Source: Halolamina pelagica
GTDB taxonomy: Archaea > Halobacteriota > Halobacteria > Halobacteriales > Haloferacaceae
DNA length: 64,000 nucleotides
Assembly (NCBI RefSeq): GCF_001307315.1
Contig: NZ_LGUC01000001.1
Span: 1,426,001-1,490,000, forward strand
Direction of reading: 5' to 3'
Part shown: piece after piece, positions 20,923-30,516 of the stretch
How positions within the stretch are numbered: the stretch's first letter is position 1
Layout: the number at the start of each line of letters is the position of its first letter
The notes under the pieces: generated by a model
Database searches by the model: none
What the model was told of the DNA's origin: nothing
What the model saw: only the letters and a program-made list of their open reading frames with translations
Program-made: the position numbers and the translations under genes

Positions 20923-22580
20923 CGGTCCACCTCCCCGAGCACGATGTCCAGGCTACCCAGCGCGGCGATCATGTCGGGGATGTACTCCCCGTTGCTCATC
21001 TCCGGCAGCGTCTGGAGGTTGGAGAAGCACGGACTCCGGATCTTGAACCGGGCGGGCTTCTCGGTGCCGTCGGCGCGGATGTACACGCCGAGTTCACCCT
21101 TCGCGCCCTCGACGGTGCGGTAGATCTCCTTGTCGTCGTCGGGACGCAGCGTCCGCGGCACGTTGGCCTGGATGTTGCGCTCGTCCTCGGGCCAGTCCTC
21201 GAGCAGGTCGACACACTGCTCGATGATCTTCGCGGACTCCTCGACCTCGCGCATGCGCACGAGCAGGCGGCTGAAGTTGTCACAGCCGTCCTCGACGGGC
21301 ACCTCCCAGTCGAGCTCGTCGTAGTAGCCGTAGGGGTCGTCCCGGCGGATGTCGTAGTCGATGCCGGAGCCACGGGCGACCGGGCCGGTGGCGCCGTAGT
21401 TCTTCGCGACCTCCTCGGGCAGGATCCCCGTGCCCACCGTCCGCATCTGGAGGATCTCGTTGCTCGTGATGAGGTCGTGGTACTCCTCCAGGGCGTCCGG
21501 GATCTCGTTCACGAACGTCCGAACCTTCTCGAAGAACTCCTCGCGGGGTTCGGGCAGGTCCCAGACGACCCCGCCGAGCCGGAAGTAGTTGAACATCAGC
21601 CGCTGGCCGGTGAGGTCCTCGAGGATGTTCTGGGCCTTCTCACGGTCCCGGATCGCGTACATGAAGATCGCGGTGAAGTCGCCGTAGATGTCGAGCGCGA
21701 ACGTCCCGACGGCGAGCATGTGCGCGGCGATCCGGCAGAGCTCCGCACCCATGGTGCGGATGATCTGGGCGTACTCGGGCACCTCGATGTCCGCGAGGTC
21801 CTCCGCCGCGCGGGCGTAGGCCCACTCGTTGAGCAGCCCCGCCGAGATGTAGTCCCAGCGGTCGGGGTAGGGCATGATCTGGTGGCGGTAGGTGCCGTTC
21901 TGGGCCATCTGCTCCTCGTTGCGGTGGAGGTAGCCGATGTCCGGTTCCACGTCGACGACCTGCTCCCCGTCGAGCGTCGTCTCGAGGTGGAGCACGCCGT
22001 GGGTCGCCGGGTGGTGCGGCCCGATGTTGACGAACATCGTGTCCGAGTCGGCGTCGGACCGGTGGTCGTCCTGCAGCGGGTTCGCGTTCTCGCGCAGCGG
22101 GACCATCTGCGGCCGGTCCTGGTCGTAGTCCAGCCCCATCGGGTGGCCCTGCCACGTCTCGGGCAGGAGGATCCGGCGCAGGTCCGGGTGGTCGTCGTAC
22201 TCGATGCCGACGAGGTCGTACGCCTCCCGCTCGTGCCAGTCGGCGGTCCGGAACACGGGTTCGGCCGACTCGCTGACCGGGTTCTCCGAGTCGGTCGGGA
22301 CGACGATGCTGACCTCGTCGGTCGGATCGTCGAACTTCTTGAGGTGGTAGATCGACTCGTAGCGGTCCGGGTACTCCTCGGCGGTGACCAGCGAGAGGTG
22401 GTCGTAGCCGGCCTCGTTCTTGAGGCGGCCGAGGGTCTCCTGGACCGTGTCGGGCCGGATCACGAACGCCGGCGCGTTCTCGTGATCGTCGGTGTCGACG
22501 ATCAGGTCGTCGAGCAGCGCCTCCAGTTCGGTCTCGCCGGACTCGATCTCCGGCGTCTCCGACTCTTCCTGCAGGCTCAT
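20919..22580 (-). CDS. nuoCD: Fused complex I subunits C and D
   Basis: A 553-residue fusion. Residues 20-160 are the NuoC (30 kDa) domain, with WHEREAYDLVGIEYDDHPDL. From about residue 180 it is the NuoD (49 kDa) domain, with GPHHPATHGVLHL, the conserved His and an intact C-terminal SLDIVLGEVDR containing the D/R end motif. This domain forms the quinone-binding cavity. Fusion of C and D is usual in haloarchaea. Confidence 0.96.
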   Translation of the reverse strand: MSLQEESETPEIESGETELEALLDDLIVDTDDHENAPAFVIRPDTVQETLGRLKNEAGYDHLSLVTAEEYPDRYESIYHLKKFDDPTDEVSIVVPTDSENPVSESAEPVFRTADWHEREAYDLVGIEYDDHPDLRRILLPETWQGHPMGLDYDQDRPQMVPLRENANPLQDDHRSDADSDTMFVNIGPHHPATHGVLHLETTLDGEQVVDVEPDIGYLHRNEEQMAQNGTYRHQIMPYPDRWDYISAGLLNEWAYARAAEDLADIEVPEYAQIIRTMGAELCRIAAHMLAVGTFALDIYGDFTAIFMYAIRDREKAQNILEDLTGQRLMFNYFRLGGVVWDLPEPREEFFEKVRTFVNEIPDALEEYHDLITSNEILQMRTVGTGILPEEVAKNYGATGPVARGSGIDYDIRRDDPYGYYDELDWEVPVEDGCDNFSRLLVRMREVEESAKIIEQCVDLLEDWPEDERNIQANVPRTLRPDDDKEIYRTVEGAKGELGVYIRADGTEKPARFKIRSPCFSNLQTLPEMSNGEYIPDMIAALGSLDIVLGEVDR

Positions 22581-23278
22581 GGCGAATCAGCCCAGTTGTA
22601 GCGCATCACGAGGTCCTCTTCGTCGATCTCGGACGCGAGTTCGTCGACGATCTCGTCGCGTTCGAGGTCGCCGAACTGTTCGAGCTCGTAGGGCTTGACC
22701 GTCACCGGGGCGGCCTCGCCGTTGGCGATCCGCTCCTGGAGCTTCGCGACGCCGTAGACCAGCGCCTCGGGGCGGGGCGGACAGCCCGGGACGTGGATGT
22801 CGACCGGGATGACCTCCTCGGCGCCCTTGATGACGTTGTACCCCTCCTGGAACGGGCCGCCGGAGATCGTACAGGAGCCCATGCCGACGACGAACTTCGG
22901 CTCGGGCATCTGGTCGTACACGCGCTTCATCCGCGGGGCGAACTTCGAGACGATCGTCCCCGGGACGATCATCACGTCGGCCTGTCGGGGCGAGGCCCGC
23001 GGCACGCCGGCGTGGAAGCGGTCGAGGTCGTGCTTGACCGCGTACGTGTGCATCATCTCGATGCTGCAGCAGGCGATACCGAACTGCAGCATGAACATCG
23101 ACGAGCCCCGGACCCAGTTCATGAACTTGTCGAACTTCGTGAGGATGAACGGCGAGGAGCCGAACGCCTCGCGAAGTTTGGAGTTGAACCGGTCGCCCTG
23201 CCCGCTCATACGGGCGTCGCGGGTCTCAGTCAGTACTTGTGAGTCGTCGGTTCGGAAGAGTTCTCGTTCGCTACTCAT
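22577..23278 (-). CDS. nuoB: Complex I subunit B, N2 cluster
   Basis: A 233-residue subunit holding the terminal [4Fe-4S] cluster N2. The ligands appear as ACCSIEMM (adjacent Cys pair), GSCTISGGPF and VPGCPPRPEAL. The start at 23278 gives a short haloarchaeal N-terminal extension. It overlaps nuoA by four bases and nuoCD by four bases. Confidence 0.96.
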   Translation of the reverse strand: MSSERELFRTDDSQVLTETRDARMSGQGDRFNSKLREAFGSSPFILTKFDKFMNWVRGSSMFMLQFGIACCSIEMMHTYAVKHDLDRFHAGVPRASPRQADVMIVPGTIVSKFAPRMKRVYDQMPEPKFVVGMGSCTISGGPFQEGYNVIKGAEEVIPVDIHVPGCPPRPEALVYGVAKLQERIANGEAAPVTVKPYELEQFGDLERDEIVDELASEIDEEDLVMRYNWADSP

Positions 23279-23688
23279 TGGTTTGCCTCCGTCTTCTCTT
23301 CGAGCGCACGCGGACTGGACACCCACTGCACGGCGCCCTGTCGCCACGCCCAGACGAGTCCGACGACCAGCACCCCGATGAACACGAGCATCGGCGCGAG
23401 CACCTCCATCATGGAGGCACCCCCTTCGAGGGCCGGTCGGTAGATGACCGTCCACGGAAAGATCAGGACGGTCTCGATGTCGAAGACGACGAACAGCAGC
23501 GCAACCATGTAGTACTGGATGTTGAACCGGATGCGCGTCGTCCCCGTCGGGATCTCGCCGCTCTCGTAGACGGCGCTTTTCCCCTGTTCGGGCACGCTGG
23601 GACGCAGTAGCGACGACACCACCATCATGGCGACGGGGATGCCGACGCTGACCACCGCCAGCGCGCCGATAGCTATCCATGGATTCAT
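23275..23688 (-). CDS. nuoA: Complex I subunit A
   Basis: A 137-residue, three-helix membrane subunit. ALLFVVFDIETVLIFPW contains the conserved D/E pair of helix 2, and the YESGEIPTGTTRIRFNIQYY loop precedes it. It is the first gene of the operon. No nuoE, F or G genes occur here, so the electron donor is not NADH through the usual module; reduced ferredoxin or another carrier is likely. Confidence 0.95.
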   Translation of the reverse strand: MNPWIAIGALAVVSVGIPVAMMVVSSLLRPSVPEQGKSAVYESGEIPTGTTRIRFNIQYYMVALLFVVFDIETVLIFPWTVIYRPALEGGASMMEVLAPMLVFIGVLVVGLVWAWRQGAVQWVSSPRALEEKTEANQ

Positions 23689-23730
23689 GTCGGGTTCTCC
23701 GTAACGTTTCCGAGGTTCGACCCCACGGCT

Positions 23731-23740
23731 CTTAAGCGTT
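23731..23740 (-). promoter_or_regulatory. Likely TATA box of the nuo operon
   Basis: On the minus strand AACGCTTAAG sits 43-52 nt before the nuoA start, predicting transcription start near 23706 and a leader of about 18 nt with GGAGAA just before the ATG. It is the only A/T-rich element near the start. Confidence 0.4.
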
Positions 23741-23818
23741 CATTTCCCCACGCGGGCGAGCGTGCGGATCAGTACCACGTACGGACCGCATATTACCCCT
23801 TCCGCTCGCGGAACCCCT

Positions 23819-24406
23819 TCACCCGAGGTCGTGTAACGATGACGACACGTCGCCGACGCCCTCGCGGCGGTCGGCGTGGAGCTCTTCGAGCCGATCCCGG
23901 ACTGTTGGGTGCTCTCGGGCCAGAATCTGGGCCGCCGAGAGCGCGGCGTTGTAGGACTTGCCGGCGTCGACGGCCGTGATCGGGGCGCCCGTGGGCATCC
24001 CGATGACGGAGTCGACGGACTTCTCCTGGACGGGGACGCCGATGACCGGCAGCGGGAACGCGATCGAGGCGGTCATGTTCGGCAGGTCGGCGGACTTCCC
24101 GCCGGCGCCGGCGACGATCACGTCCAGCCCGCGATCGGCGGCGGTCTCGGCGTAGGCGTACATGAGGTCGGGCGTCCGGTGGGCCGAGACGACGTAGGAC
24201 TCGTAGCTGAACTGTCCCTCGGGCGGGTGGGCGTGGTCGGTCTGCTCGGCGAACCCCAGCGCGTCGAGCGCGTCGAAGGCGCCCTGCATCGTGTCGAGGT
24301 CGGAGTCCGAGCCCATGATGATCCCCACGTCGGGGGTTGCTTCGGCCGGCCGGTCGGCGGCGGCGTCCGATTCGAGTCGGTCGATCAGGTCGGTGACTGC
24401 GGGCAT
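23819..24406 (-). CDS. purE: N5-carboxyaminoimidazole ribonucleotide mutase
   Basis: A 195-residue class I PurE. GIIMGSDSDLDTMQGAFDAL, the active-site SAHRTPD and GAGGKSADLPNM are present. It converts N5-CAIR to CAIR in purine biosynthesis. It follows purK by 11 bp on the same strand, so the two form an operon. A short N-terminal extension of about 25 residues precedes the conserved core. Confidence 0.96.
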   Translation of the reverse strand: MPAVTDLIDRLESDAAADRPAEATPDVGIIMGSDSDLDTMQGAFDALDALGFAEQTDHAHPPEGQFSYESYVVSAHRTPDLMYAYAETAADRGLDVIVAGAGGKSADLPNMTASIAFPLPVIGVPVQEKSVDSVIGMPTGAPITAVDAGKSYNAALSAAQILAREHPTVRDRLEELHADRREGVGDVSSSLHDLG

Positions 24407-24417
24407 GGTGGGAGTCG

Positions 24418-25569
24418 TTACTTCGTGAAGGTCAGCGAGTCGCGCAGCGATTCGGCCGTTTCGAGCGCCGATGCAGCGTCCGCGGCGCCGGGGTCGGTGA
24501 CGGTGAGGTGGCCCATCTTCCGGAGCGGCCGGGCCTCCCGCTTCCCGTACCAGTGGAGGCTGGCGTCGGGCTCGGCGAGCACGCTGTCGACGCCGGACAG
24601 CGTCGCCGGTTCGGGCGCGCCCACGTCGCCGAGGATGTTTGCCGACGCCGTCGGGGCGACGCGCTCGACCGGGCCGAGCGGCCAGCCCAGCACGGCTCTG
24701 ACGTGCTGCTCGAACTGCGAGGTCGCCGCGCCCTCGATCGTCCAGTGGCCGGAGTTGTGGGGCCGCGGGGCGATTTCGTTGACGAGGATCTCCCCGTCCA
24801 CGTCGAACAGTTCGACGCCGAACACCCCGCGGCCGTCGAGTTCGGCGAGCACGTCGGCGACGACCTCGCGGGCGCGCTCCCGGGTCGCGTCGTCGACGCG
24901 CGGCGGCGACACGGTGCCGCGCAGGATCTCCTCGCGGTGGATCGTCTCCGTCACCGGGAACACGCGGGTCTCGCCGTCCGCGCCGCGGACGCCGATGGCG
25001 GCGAGTTCGCGGTCGAAGTCGAGCAGTTCCTCGGCGACGGCGTCGCCGCCGACGGCCGCCAGCGTCTCCCCCGCGGCGTCGGCGTCGGTGACGGGCTCGT
25101 TCCCCCGGCCGTCGTAGCCGCCTTCGCGCGCTTTCAGCATCGTGCCGCCGAAGCGATCGACGGCGTCCGCCGCCGCGGTCGCCGTGTCCGCGGGGGCGAA
25201 CGCGGGAACCGGAATGCCTGCCCCGTCGAGCATCTCCTTCTCCAGGAGCTTGTCGCCCGTGGCCCGCAGCGTCTCGGGATCGGGGTGGACCGGCGTCCCG
25301 GTCTCGGCGCGCACCTCGGCCAGTAGTTCGGGGTCGGCGGTCTCGATCTCGAACGTGAGTACGTCGGCGCGCTCGGCCAGTTCGCTGACTGATTCGGGGT
25401 CGTCGAGGTCGCCCTCGATCTGGTCGGCGACTCGTGCGGCCGGGCAGTCGGGGGTCGGATCGAGGACGACCACGTCGACGCCCAGCGGCGACGCAGCCTC
25501 ACCGATCATTCGGCCGAGCTGGCCGCCGCCGACGACGCCGAGCGTGGGTCCGGGCAGCGTGACGCTCAT
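24418..25569 (-). CDS. purK: N5-carboxyaminoimidazole ribonucleotide synthase
   Basis: A 383-residue ATP-grasp enzyme that carboxylates AIR with ATP and bicarbonate. The N-terminal GVVGGGQLGRMIGEAASPLG is diagnostic. The ATP-grasp core has LKAREGGYDGRGN, and EIAPRPHNSGHWTIEGAATSQFEQH is the PurK C-terminal signature. The ATG at 25569 is preferred to one 27 bp upstream. Confidence 0.96.
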   Translation of the reverse strand: MSVTLPGPTLGVVGGGQLGRMIGEAASPLGVDVVVLDPTPDCPAARVADQIEGDLDDPESVSELAERADVLTFEIETADPELLAEVRAETGTPVHPDPETLRATGDKLLEKEMLDGAGIPVPAFAPADTATAAADAVDRFGGTMLKAREGGYDGRGNEPVTDADAAGETLAAVGGDAVAEELLDFDRELAAIGVRGADGETRVFPVTETIHREEILRGTVSPPRVDDATRERAREVVADVLAELDGRGVFGVELFDVDGEILVNEIAPRPHNSGHWTIEGAATSQFEQHVRAVLGWPLGPVERVAPTASANILGDVGAPEPATLSGVDSVLAEPDASLHWYGKREARPLRKMGHLTVTDPGAADAASALETAESLRDSLTFTK

Positions 25570-25638
25570 GCGCGACGCTTCCGGAGGGACGTGCATAAGG
25601 ATTGCTGCATCGACCGCGAGATACGCACGTTCGTGCAG

Positions 25639-27449
25639 TTACTGTGCGGCCGAGCGGGCCAGCGCGTCCCGGTCGAGGAACACGACGATCTCCTCGCTCC
25701 AGAGTTTGAACCGGTGTTCCCGGACCGCGTAGCCGTCGAGTTCGCCCTCGATCTCCGGGCGGGCGTCGTCGTGGGCGATCACGACCGGGGGCGCGTCGGC
25801 GAGCGCCTCCGCGGCCGGGATGTCCGGCGCGCTGGAGGTCACGTTCGCACCAGCGCCTTCCAGGTACCACGGCAGCGGGAGCCGCGAGTGCCACGATGGC
25901 CCGCCCGGCGGCGGCTGGTCGAGGCTGGACTCGTTCGCGACGTAGAACTGCGTCCCACCCCCGACCTGGGTGCCGTAAAACAGCACGTCGGTCCCCTCGT
26001 TCGCGGCAGCGATCGCCCCCACGTCAGCCATCGTGTCCCCCAGATCGTTTTCGGGCTGAGCCCACTGGAGCACCTGCCGGTCCTCCTGACTCGCGCTGTT
26101 CCAGTAATCCGCGTTGAGGCCGACGACGCCCACCGCCCCGGCGGAGAGCAACAGGACGGCGATCATCCCCGGCACCGCCAACTCCAATCCGCGGCGATCG
26201 TTCGCCGCTGCTTCTCGGAGCGCGTCGACGACCGACTCGGTCTCGCTCGTAAACTCCTGCTCGACGACGCCGACGAGCGCGGCGGCGCCGACGGCGGCCG
26301 GCACTGTCAACGGGAGGACGACGTGGGTCACGGCCCACGGGGCCTGGATGTCCGTCGCGATGGGGTAGCCGACGACGCTCGCCGCGGCCCAGTAAAGCGT
26401 GAAAGCGACCAGTGTGCGGCGGCGGGCGTCCCCACCGACGCCGTAGCCCTCCGTGAGAGCGCCGACCGCTGCCAACCCGACCACGACCGGCGCGCCGAAC
26501 GCCAGCGTCTCCAGCGTGTCGTGGAAGAAGGCGAGGTAGGAGCGACCGCCGCCGTCGCGGTCGAGCCACGTGTCGATCAGTTCGGTCCCAGTGTCGATCA
26601 GCGCGGCGTCGAGGACGGCCTGCAGGCTCCCGAACGAGGAGAGGGCGCCCCAGATCTCGGGACGCGGGGCGTACATGACGACGGTGACAGCGAGAAACGT
26701 TCCGAGCAGTGTCGCGAGCCCGGAGGTGGCCCAAACCGCTGTCGGGAGCCGACCTGCGCGGCCGTCGATCCAGCCCCTGAGGGCTGCGAGATCACGCCGG
26801 ATCCGCCGGCTCACCCCGTCGCCGTCGACTGCCGCGCGAACGAGTCGGTGGTCGTAACACACGGCCGCGGCGCCGCCGAAGCAGGCGACGTAGAGCACCG
26901 CGTTCTCCTTGCTCGCGAACGCCAGCGCGAGCGCGCCGCTGGCGGCGACGGCGAACCTGAACTGTCGGGTGTCGTACGCCCGCACGAGTAGCGCGAACGC
27001 GCCGAACGCGAACGCGCCCACGAGCATGTCGGAGCGCATGAACCGCGAGTAATAGAGCAGCAGCGGCTGGCCCGTCAGCAGCAGGCCGAGCGCGACCGTC
27101 TCGCGATCGTCCAGGTGGCGACGGAACAGCCACGCCGAGAGGGGAAGCGCCGCGGTGACGACCGCGACGGGCGCCCGTGCCCAGAAGTCCGTCGCGGGGA
27201 CGACGTGGAACAGCAGTGCGTCGACGTGTTGGATGAACGGCCCGTGGATGATTGGCCGGTAGTGGAACTGCCCCGTCTCGTGGTAGCGCAGGATCCAGTA
27301 GCCCACGCGTCCCTCGTCCCAGTGGAACACCCGGCCACCGAGGCCGACCACCCGGAGCAGTAGCGAGAGGACCGAAAGCCCGGCGAGCGCGCGCAGCGCC
27401 CGGCGACCCGCCCGCTCAGGCTGGGTTCCCCGCGTGCCGCCGGTGACAT
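25639..27449 (-). CDS. Agl23-like membrane glycosyltransferase-fold protein (N-terminal frameshift)
   Basis: A 603-residue protein with about 11-12 membrane helices and a soluble C-terminal domain. The early HWDEGRVGYWILRY motif is that of TIGR03663, 'flippase activity-associated protein Agl23', related to dolichol-phosphate-mannose-type GT-C enzymes. It may take part in N-glycosylation of surface proteins. The raw frame only opens at 27351. Restoring one C at 27399-27401 extends it to the ATG at 27449 and completes the first helix (ALRALAGLSVLSLLLRVVGL). Confidence 0.85.
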
Positions 27450-27507
27450 GCGCAGGCGTTCCGAGTCGAGGTTTGAAGCTCTGTGGGTTTCGGTGCCGGC
27501 CGGCCGC

Positions 27508-28359
27508 TCAGTCGCCGCCGACCGTGACCACCGGCACGTCCGCCGAGCGAACCACCTTCTCGGCGATGCTGCCCAGCAGCACGCGGTCGAGGCCGCTCCG
27601 CCCCGTCGACCCGATGACGACCGCGTCCAACCCCTCCCGGTCCACGCAGGCGAGGATCTCCTCGTCCGTCTCGCCGGTCTCGATGTGGGGAGTCACGTCG
27701 ACGCCCCGGCTCTCGGCGGCCGCCGTGATCTCGTCGATGGCTTCCTGGGCGGCGCCTTCACCCTCGCCGACGGCGTCGCCGGCGCTCGCGAGCACCGAGT
27801 CCTCGCGAACCGTGATCACGTGGGCGTCGGCGCCGAGCTCGGCCGCGAAGTCAAGGCCGTGTCGGGCGGCCCGGAGCGCGGTCTCGCTGCCGTCGGTGGG
27901 GAGGAGGATCCCTCCGTAGGGGAACTCGAACCCCTCCTCCTCGATCGGCGCGGTCAGCACCGGCATCGGCGCCAGGCGCACGACCTTCCCCGTGACGCTG
28001 CCGAGCAGGTAGCGAGAGAGCCCCTCGCGGCCGTGGGTCGGCATCGCGATCAGGTCGTGGTCCTGTCGCTCGGCGTAGTCGACGATCGTTTTCGCCGGCG
28101 ATCCCTGTTCGATGCTGGTGGTGTACTCGACGCCCAGCGAGTCCAACAGGCTGGCCGCCTCGTCGACGACCTCCTCTCCCTCGTGAACGAGCGCGTCGAC
28201 GATCTCGCCCTCCGCGACGGTGACGCTGTCGCGGCCGGTGTCGGCGACGAACAGGAGTTCGACGGTCGCGTCGTCCCAGGTGGCCAGTTCGGCGGCGTGG
28301 TAGAGCAGGCTGCTCTCGGCGGCGGCCTCGTCGATCGGGAGGAGGATACTGTCGTACAT
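27508..28359 (-). CDS. Tandem universal stress protein
   Basis: A 283-residue protein with two UspA domains (about 1-140 and 150-283). Each starts with the typical DSILLPIDE / GGILLPTDGSE strand. The second has a full ATP-binding pattern, GSTGRSGLDRVLLGSIAEKV (G-2x-G-9x-GS), and the first is similar (PTHGREGLSRYLLGSVTGKV). It is a cytosolic stress or energy-status protein; its partner is unknown. Confidence 0.93.
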   Translation of the reverse strand: MYDSILLPIDEAAAESSLLYHAAELATWDDATVELLFVADTGRDSVTVAEGEIVDALVHEGEEVVDEAASLLDSLGVEYTTSIEQGSPAKTIVDYAERQDHDLIAMPTHGREGLSRYLLGSVTGKVVRLAPMPVLTAPIEEEGFEFPYGGILLPTDGSETALRAARHGLDFAAELGADAHVITVREDSVLASAGDAVGEGEGAAQEAIDEITAAAESRGVDVTPHIETGETDEEILACVDREGLDAVVIGSTGRSGLDRVLLGSIAEKVVRSADVPVVTVGGD

Positions 28360-28410
28360 GGGCCCCGATTGGGGCGGGAGGTAGGTAAGCCCTGTTGCGG
28401 TCCCCGGCGC

Positions 28411-29259
28411 TCAGCCGTGGCTCACGCCGTCGCGATCGTCGGCTTTCTTCCGCCGGATCGCGGCCTGGGCGTTGCTGGCGTCGTAGCCGAAGAACACCTT
28501 GTCGGCGTAGCTCTCGGCGACCTCTGTCGCGTGGACGAGGTTGTCCACGTCCACGTCGACTGCGTACAGTTCGATGGAGAACGGCGTCCCCGCTTCGGGC
28601 GTCTCGGGCGACCAACCCAGCAGGTCCTGGAACCCCGAGGCGATGCTCTCCAACCAGTACGTCGTGCTGTAGTGGGTGTCGTACAGCGGCACGACGAACT
28701 CGTCGACGTACGCCGAGAGCACCGAGAGGTCGAGACCGGCGCGCTCGAACAGGTGGCCCGGATACGGATCGGGATAGAGGGTTAGATACGTTTTCCCGGG
28801 GATGCGGTCGCTGGCTTCCGACACGAACTCGGTGATGACGCTCGCCCGCCAGTCGAACCGGTCGTCGTACTCGCTCTCGGCGAACAGACGTTCACAGCGG
28901 TCACACCGACAGTACTCGGCGCGGGGGAACCCCACGTCGTCGAGGCGCACGTCCTCGTTGGCCGCGGCGGCGTCGGCGATCGTCTCCAACAGCCCCTCGC
29001 GGTACCCCTCGTGGGTCGGGCAGACGTACGCCCAGTCGAAGTAGGGCTGCTCGCGGGTCGCCCGGTTCCCGTCGTCGTCGACGGGCACCAGCTCCGGGCT
29101 CGACTCGCCGGCGGCGTTGTCGCCGAAGCAGGAGACCATGTTCACCGCGTTCGGCAGCGGTTCGGCGGCCCGGCCGGTCACGTCTTTCACCTCGTAGAAC
29201 CCGCGGTCGAACGCCGGCCACTCCACCTCCTCCTCGTTGCGCGTGACGACGCCGTACAT
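28411..29259 (-). CDS. Conserved haloarchaeal protein, TIM-barrel hydrolase-like
   Basis: A 282-residue protein. LDDVGFPRAEYCRCDRCERLF joins an acidic strand end to a CxCxxC cysteine cluster, a pattern seen in TIM-barrel glycoside-hydrolase-like proteins with a bound metal. YLTLYPDPYPGHLFERAG and VPLYDTHYSTTYWL fit successive barrel strands. There is no signal peptide, so it is cytosolic. The start at 29259 is used, since upstream sequence runs into the repeat block. Function is unknown and the fold assignment is an inference from pattern alone. Confidence 0.7.
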   Translation of the reverse strand: MYGVVTRNEEEVEWPAFDRGFYEVKDVTGRAAEPLPNAVNMVSCFGDNAAGESSPELVPVDDDGNRATREQPYFDWAYVCPTHEGYREGLLETIADAAAANEDVRLDDVGFPRAEYCRCDRCERLFAESEYDDRFDWRASVITEFVSEASDRIPGKTYLTLYPDPYPGHLFERAGLDLSVLSAYVDEFVVPLYDTHYSTTYWLESIASGFQDLLGWSPETPEAGTPFSIELYAVDVDVDNLVHATEVAESYADKVFFGYDASNAQAAIRRKKADDRDGVSHG

Positions 29260-29339
29260 GGCCGAGGGGAGTGTGCCCCTGCGGGTAAGTCGTTCGCTCC
29301 CGGCGGCGCCGCAGCTGGGGTGGGTAGTCGACAAAAGAA

Positions 29340-29520
29340 CCGCGCGACGGAACGCGCGGGAGTGCGCAGGCCGTTGGTGGCTACACACTCACGGCAAAGT
29401 CGTTGGTACCGGGCGACGGAGGCGCGGGAGTGCGTGTGCCGGAGTGGCTTCACACCCACGGCGTAGTCGCCTTCACCGCGCGACGGAGCGCGCGGGAGTG
29501 CGTGTGCCGTGAGTGGCTTA
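29340..29520. repeat. Degenerate tandem repeat, about 68-bp unit, 2.7 copies
   Basis: Three copies start at 29340, 29409 and 29476 with CCGCGCGACGG or a variant, followed by GCGCGGGAGTGCG, then TGGCT and a CACACCCACGGC-type end. Spacings are 69 and 67 bp. The first part of each unit can form a GC-rich stem (CGCGC...GCGCG). The last copy ends on the stop codon of the small gene at 29518. Positions 29260-29517 hold nothing else recognisable. Confidence 0.75.
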
Positions 29521-29628
29521 GCTCTCCGATTCGACTTCCACTTCCACCGGCTCGGCTTCGCCGCCGACGAGGAAGTAGACGAGCGTGACGAACGCGAGCA
29601 CCAGCAGCAGTTTTGCTTTCGTGGACAT
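29518..29628 (-). CDS. Single-span membrane microprotein
   Basis: A 36-residue ORF. A short basic start (MSTKAK) is followed by one hydrophobic helix (LLLVLAFVTLVYFLVG) and an acidic tail with alternating E and V. The positive-inside rule would put the acidic tail outside. Such tiny one-helix proteins are common but under-annotated in haloarchaea. Evidence is the helix, typical codon use and the clean start; function unknown. Confidence 0.6.
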   Translation of the reverse strand: MSTKAKLLLVLAFVTLVYFLVGGEAEPVEVEVESES

Positions 29629-29673
29629 ACGCGCCCCTTCGGCCGACTGGCTCATAAACCCGCCGACCCGGAT

Positions 29674-30450
29674 TCAGAGCTCCCGCCGCACGTAGTCGTC
29701 GACGGGCAGCGCCTCGCCGGGATCGGTGGTGAAAAAGCCGTCCCAAACGCCCATCTCGTCTTCCACCGCGAGCAGCGCGTAGGGGTTGGGGGTGTCCGGA
29801 GCCGCCGGGTTGGGCGGCCGGTGGATCACGAACCACGAGTCCCGGTAGTCCTCCGTCTCGCCGGCGTGGACGGTGACGCCCAGCTCCGTCGCCCAATCGG
29901 TGCCCGCGTCGTCCACGCCGTAGACGTGCGTGTCAACGTCACTCTTGCCGAGTGTCTGGTAAACGCGATGGGTCCCCTGCTCGTCGACGATCCGCGAGAG
30001 CCGCTGGAAGGAGGCGCGATGCGTACCGGTGTCCCGCTGCCACGCGGTGCGCTCGATCTGCCGGGAGACGGCAATCAGGAGCAGTTTCTCCTTGTGAGAC
30101 TGGGGATACCCTCGGAGCCGAAACTTCACGCCTTCCAGCCCCTTGATCACGGCCGGGAGGCTCGTCTCCTCGAGGCCCGTGGAGCCAGTGACGAACGCGT
30201 CGGAGTTGGTGAACAGCAGCGACGACGACACCGCGTCGAGCGACGATTCGGCGAGCACCTCGCCGGACTCGTCCAGCAGCAACACCGTGTCTTCGGCCAC
30301 CCCCTCGACCTCGGCTTCGTCGACGGCGACCGGCTGCTCGGAAAACACGCCCGCGAGCATCGTCCGGAGCTGTTCGGGCTGGCTCCGGTTTGCGAGCACC
30401 AGCCCCCGTTCGGCCCCGTCGTGCTCGTCGACGAACCGCCTGAGCGACAT
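29674..30450 (-). CDS. DICT-type sensory domain protein
   Basis: A 258-residue soluble protein. The N-terminal two thirds (RGLVLANRSQPEQLRTML, LFTNSDAFVTGSTGLEETSL) match the DICT domain, a probable light- or ligand-sensing module often found with signalling enzymes. The C-terminal part (DVDTHVYGVDDAGTDW, SWFVIHRPP) is the haloarchaeal extension. No kinase or cyclase domain is attached, so it must act through a partner. The start at the ATG at 30450 is preferred over one 30 bp upstream. Confidence 0.75.
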   Translation of the reverse strand: MSLRRFVDEHDGAERGLVLANRSQPEQLRTMLAGVFSEQPVAVDEAEVEGVAEDTVLLLDESGEVLAESSLDAVSSSLLFTNSDAFVTGSTGLEETSLPAVIKGLEGVKFRLRGYPQSHKEKLLLIAVSRQIERTAWQRDTGTHRASFQRLSRIVDEQGTHRVYQTLGKSDVDTHVYGVDDAGTDWATELGVTVHAGETEDYRDSWFVIHRPPNPAAPDTPNPYALLAVEDEMGVWDGFFTTDPGEALPVDDYVRREL

Positions 30451-30516
30451 GTATGGCGGTGTTTCTATTGTGGGGCACATATTCCCTTCGGCCTCACACC
30501 CCTGGGGAACAACAGC

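Noticed and set aside
22577..23680. N-terminally extended NuoB
   Set aside because: The extension is the shadow of nuoA; NuoB starts at 23278.
29237..29512. Peptide-repeat protein from the 68-bp tandem repeats
   Set aside because: Repeat units of 69 and 67 bp do not keep one frame, and the composition is not protein-like.
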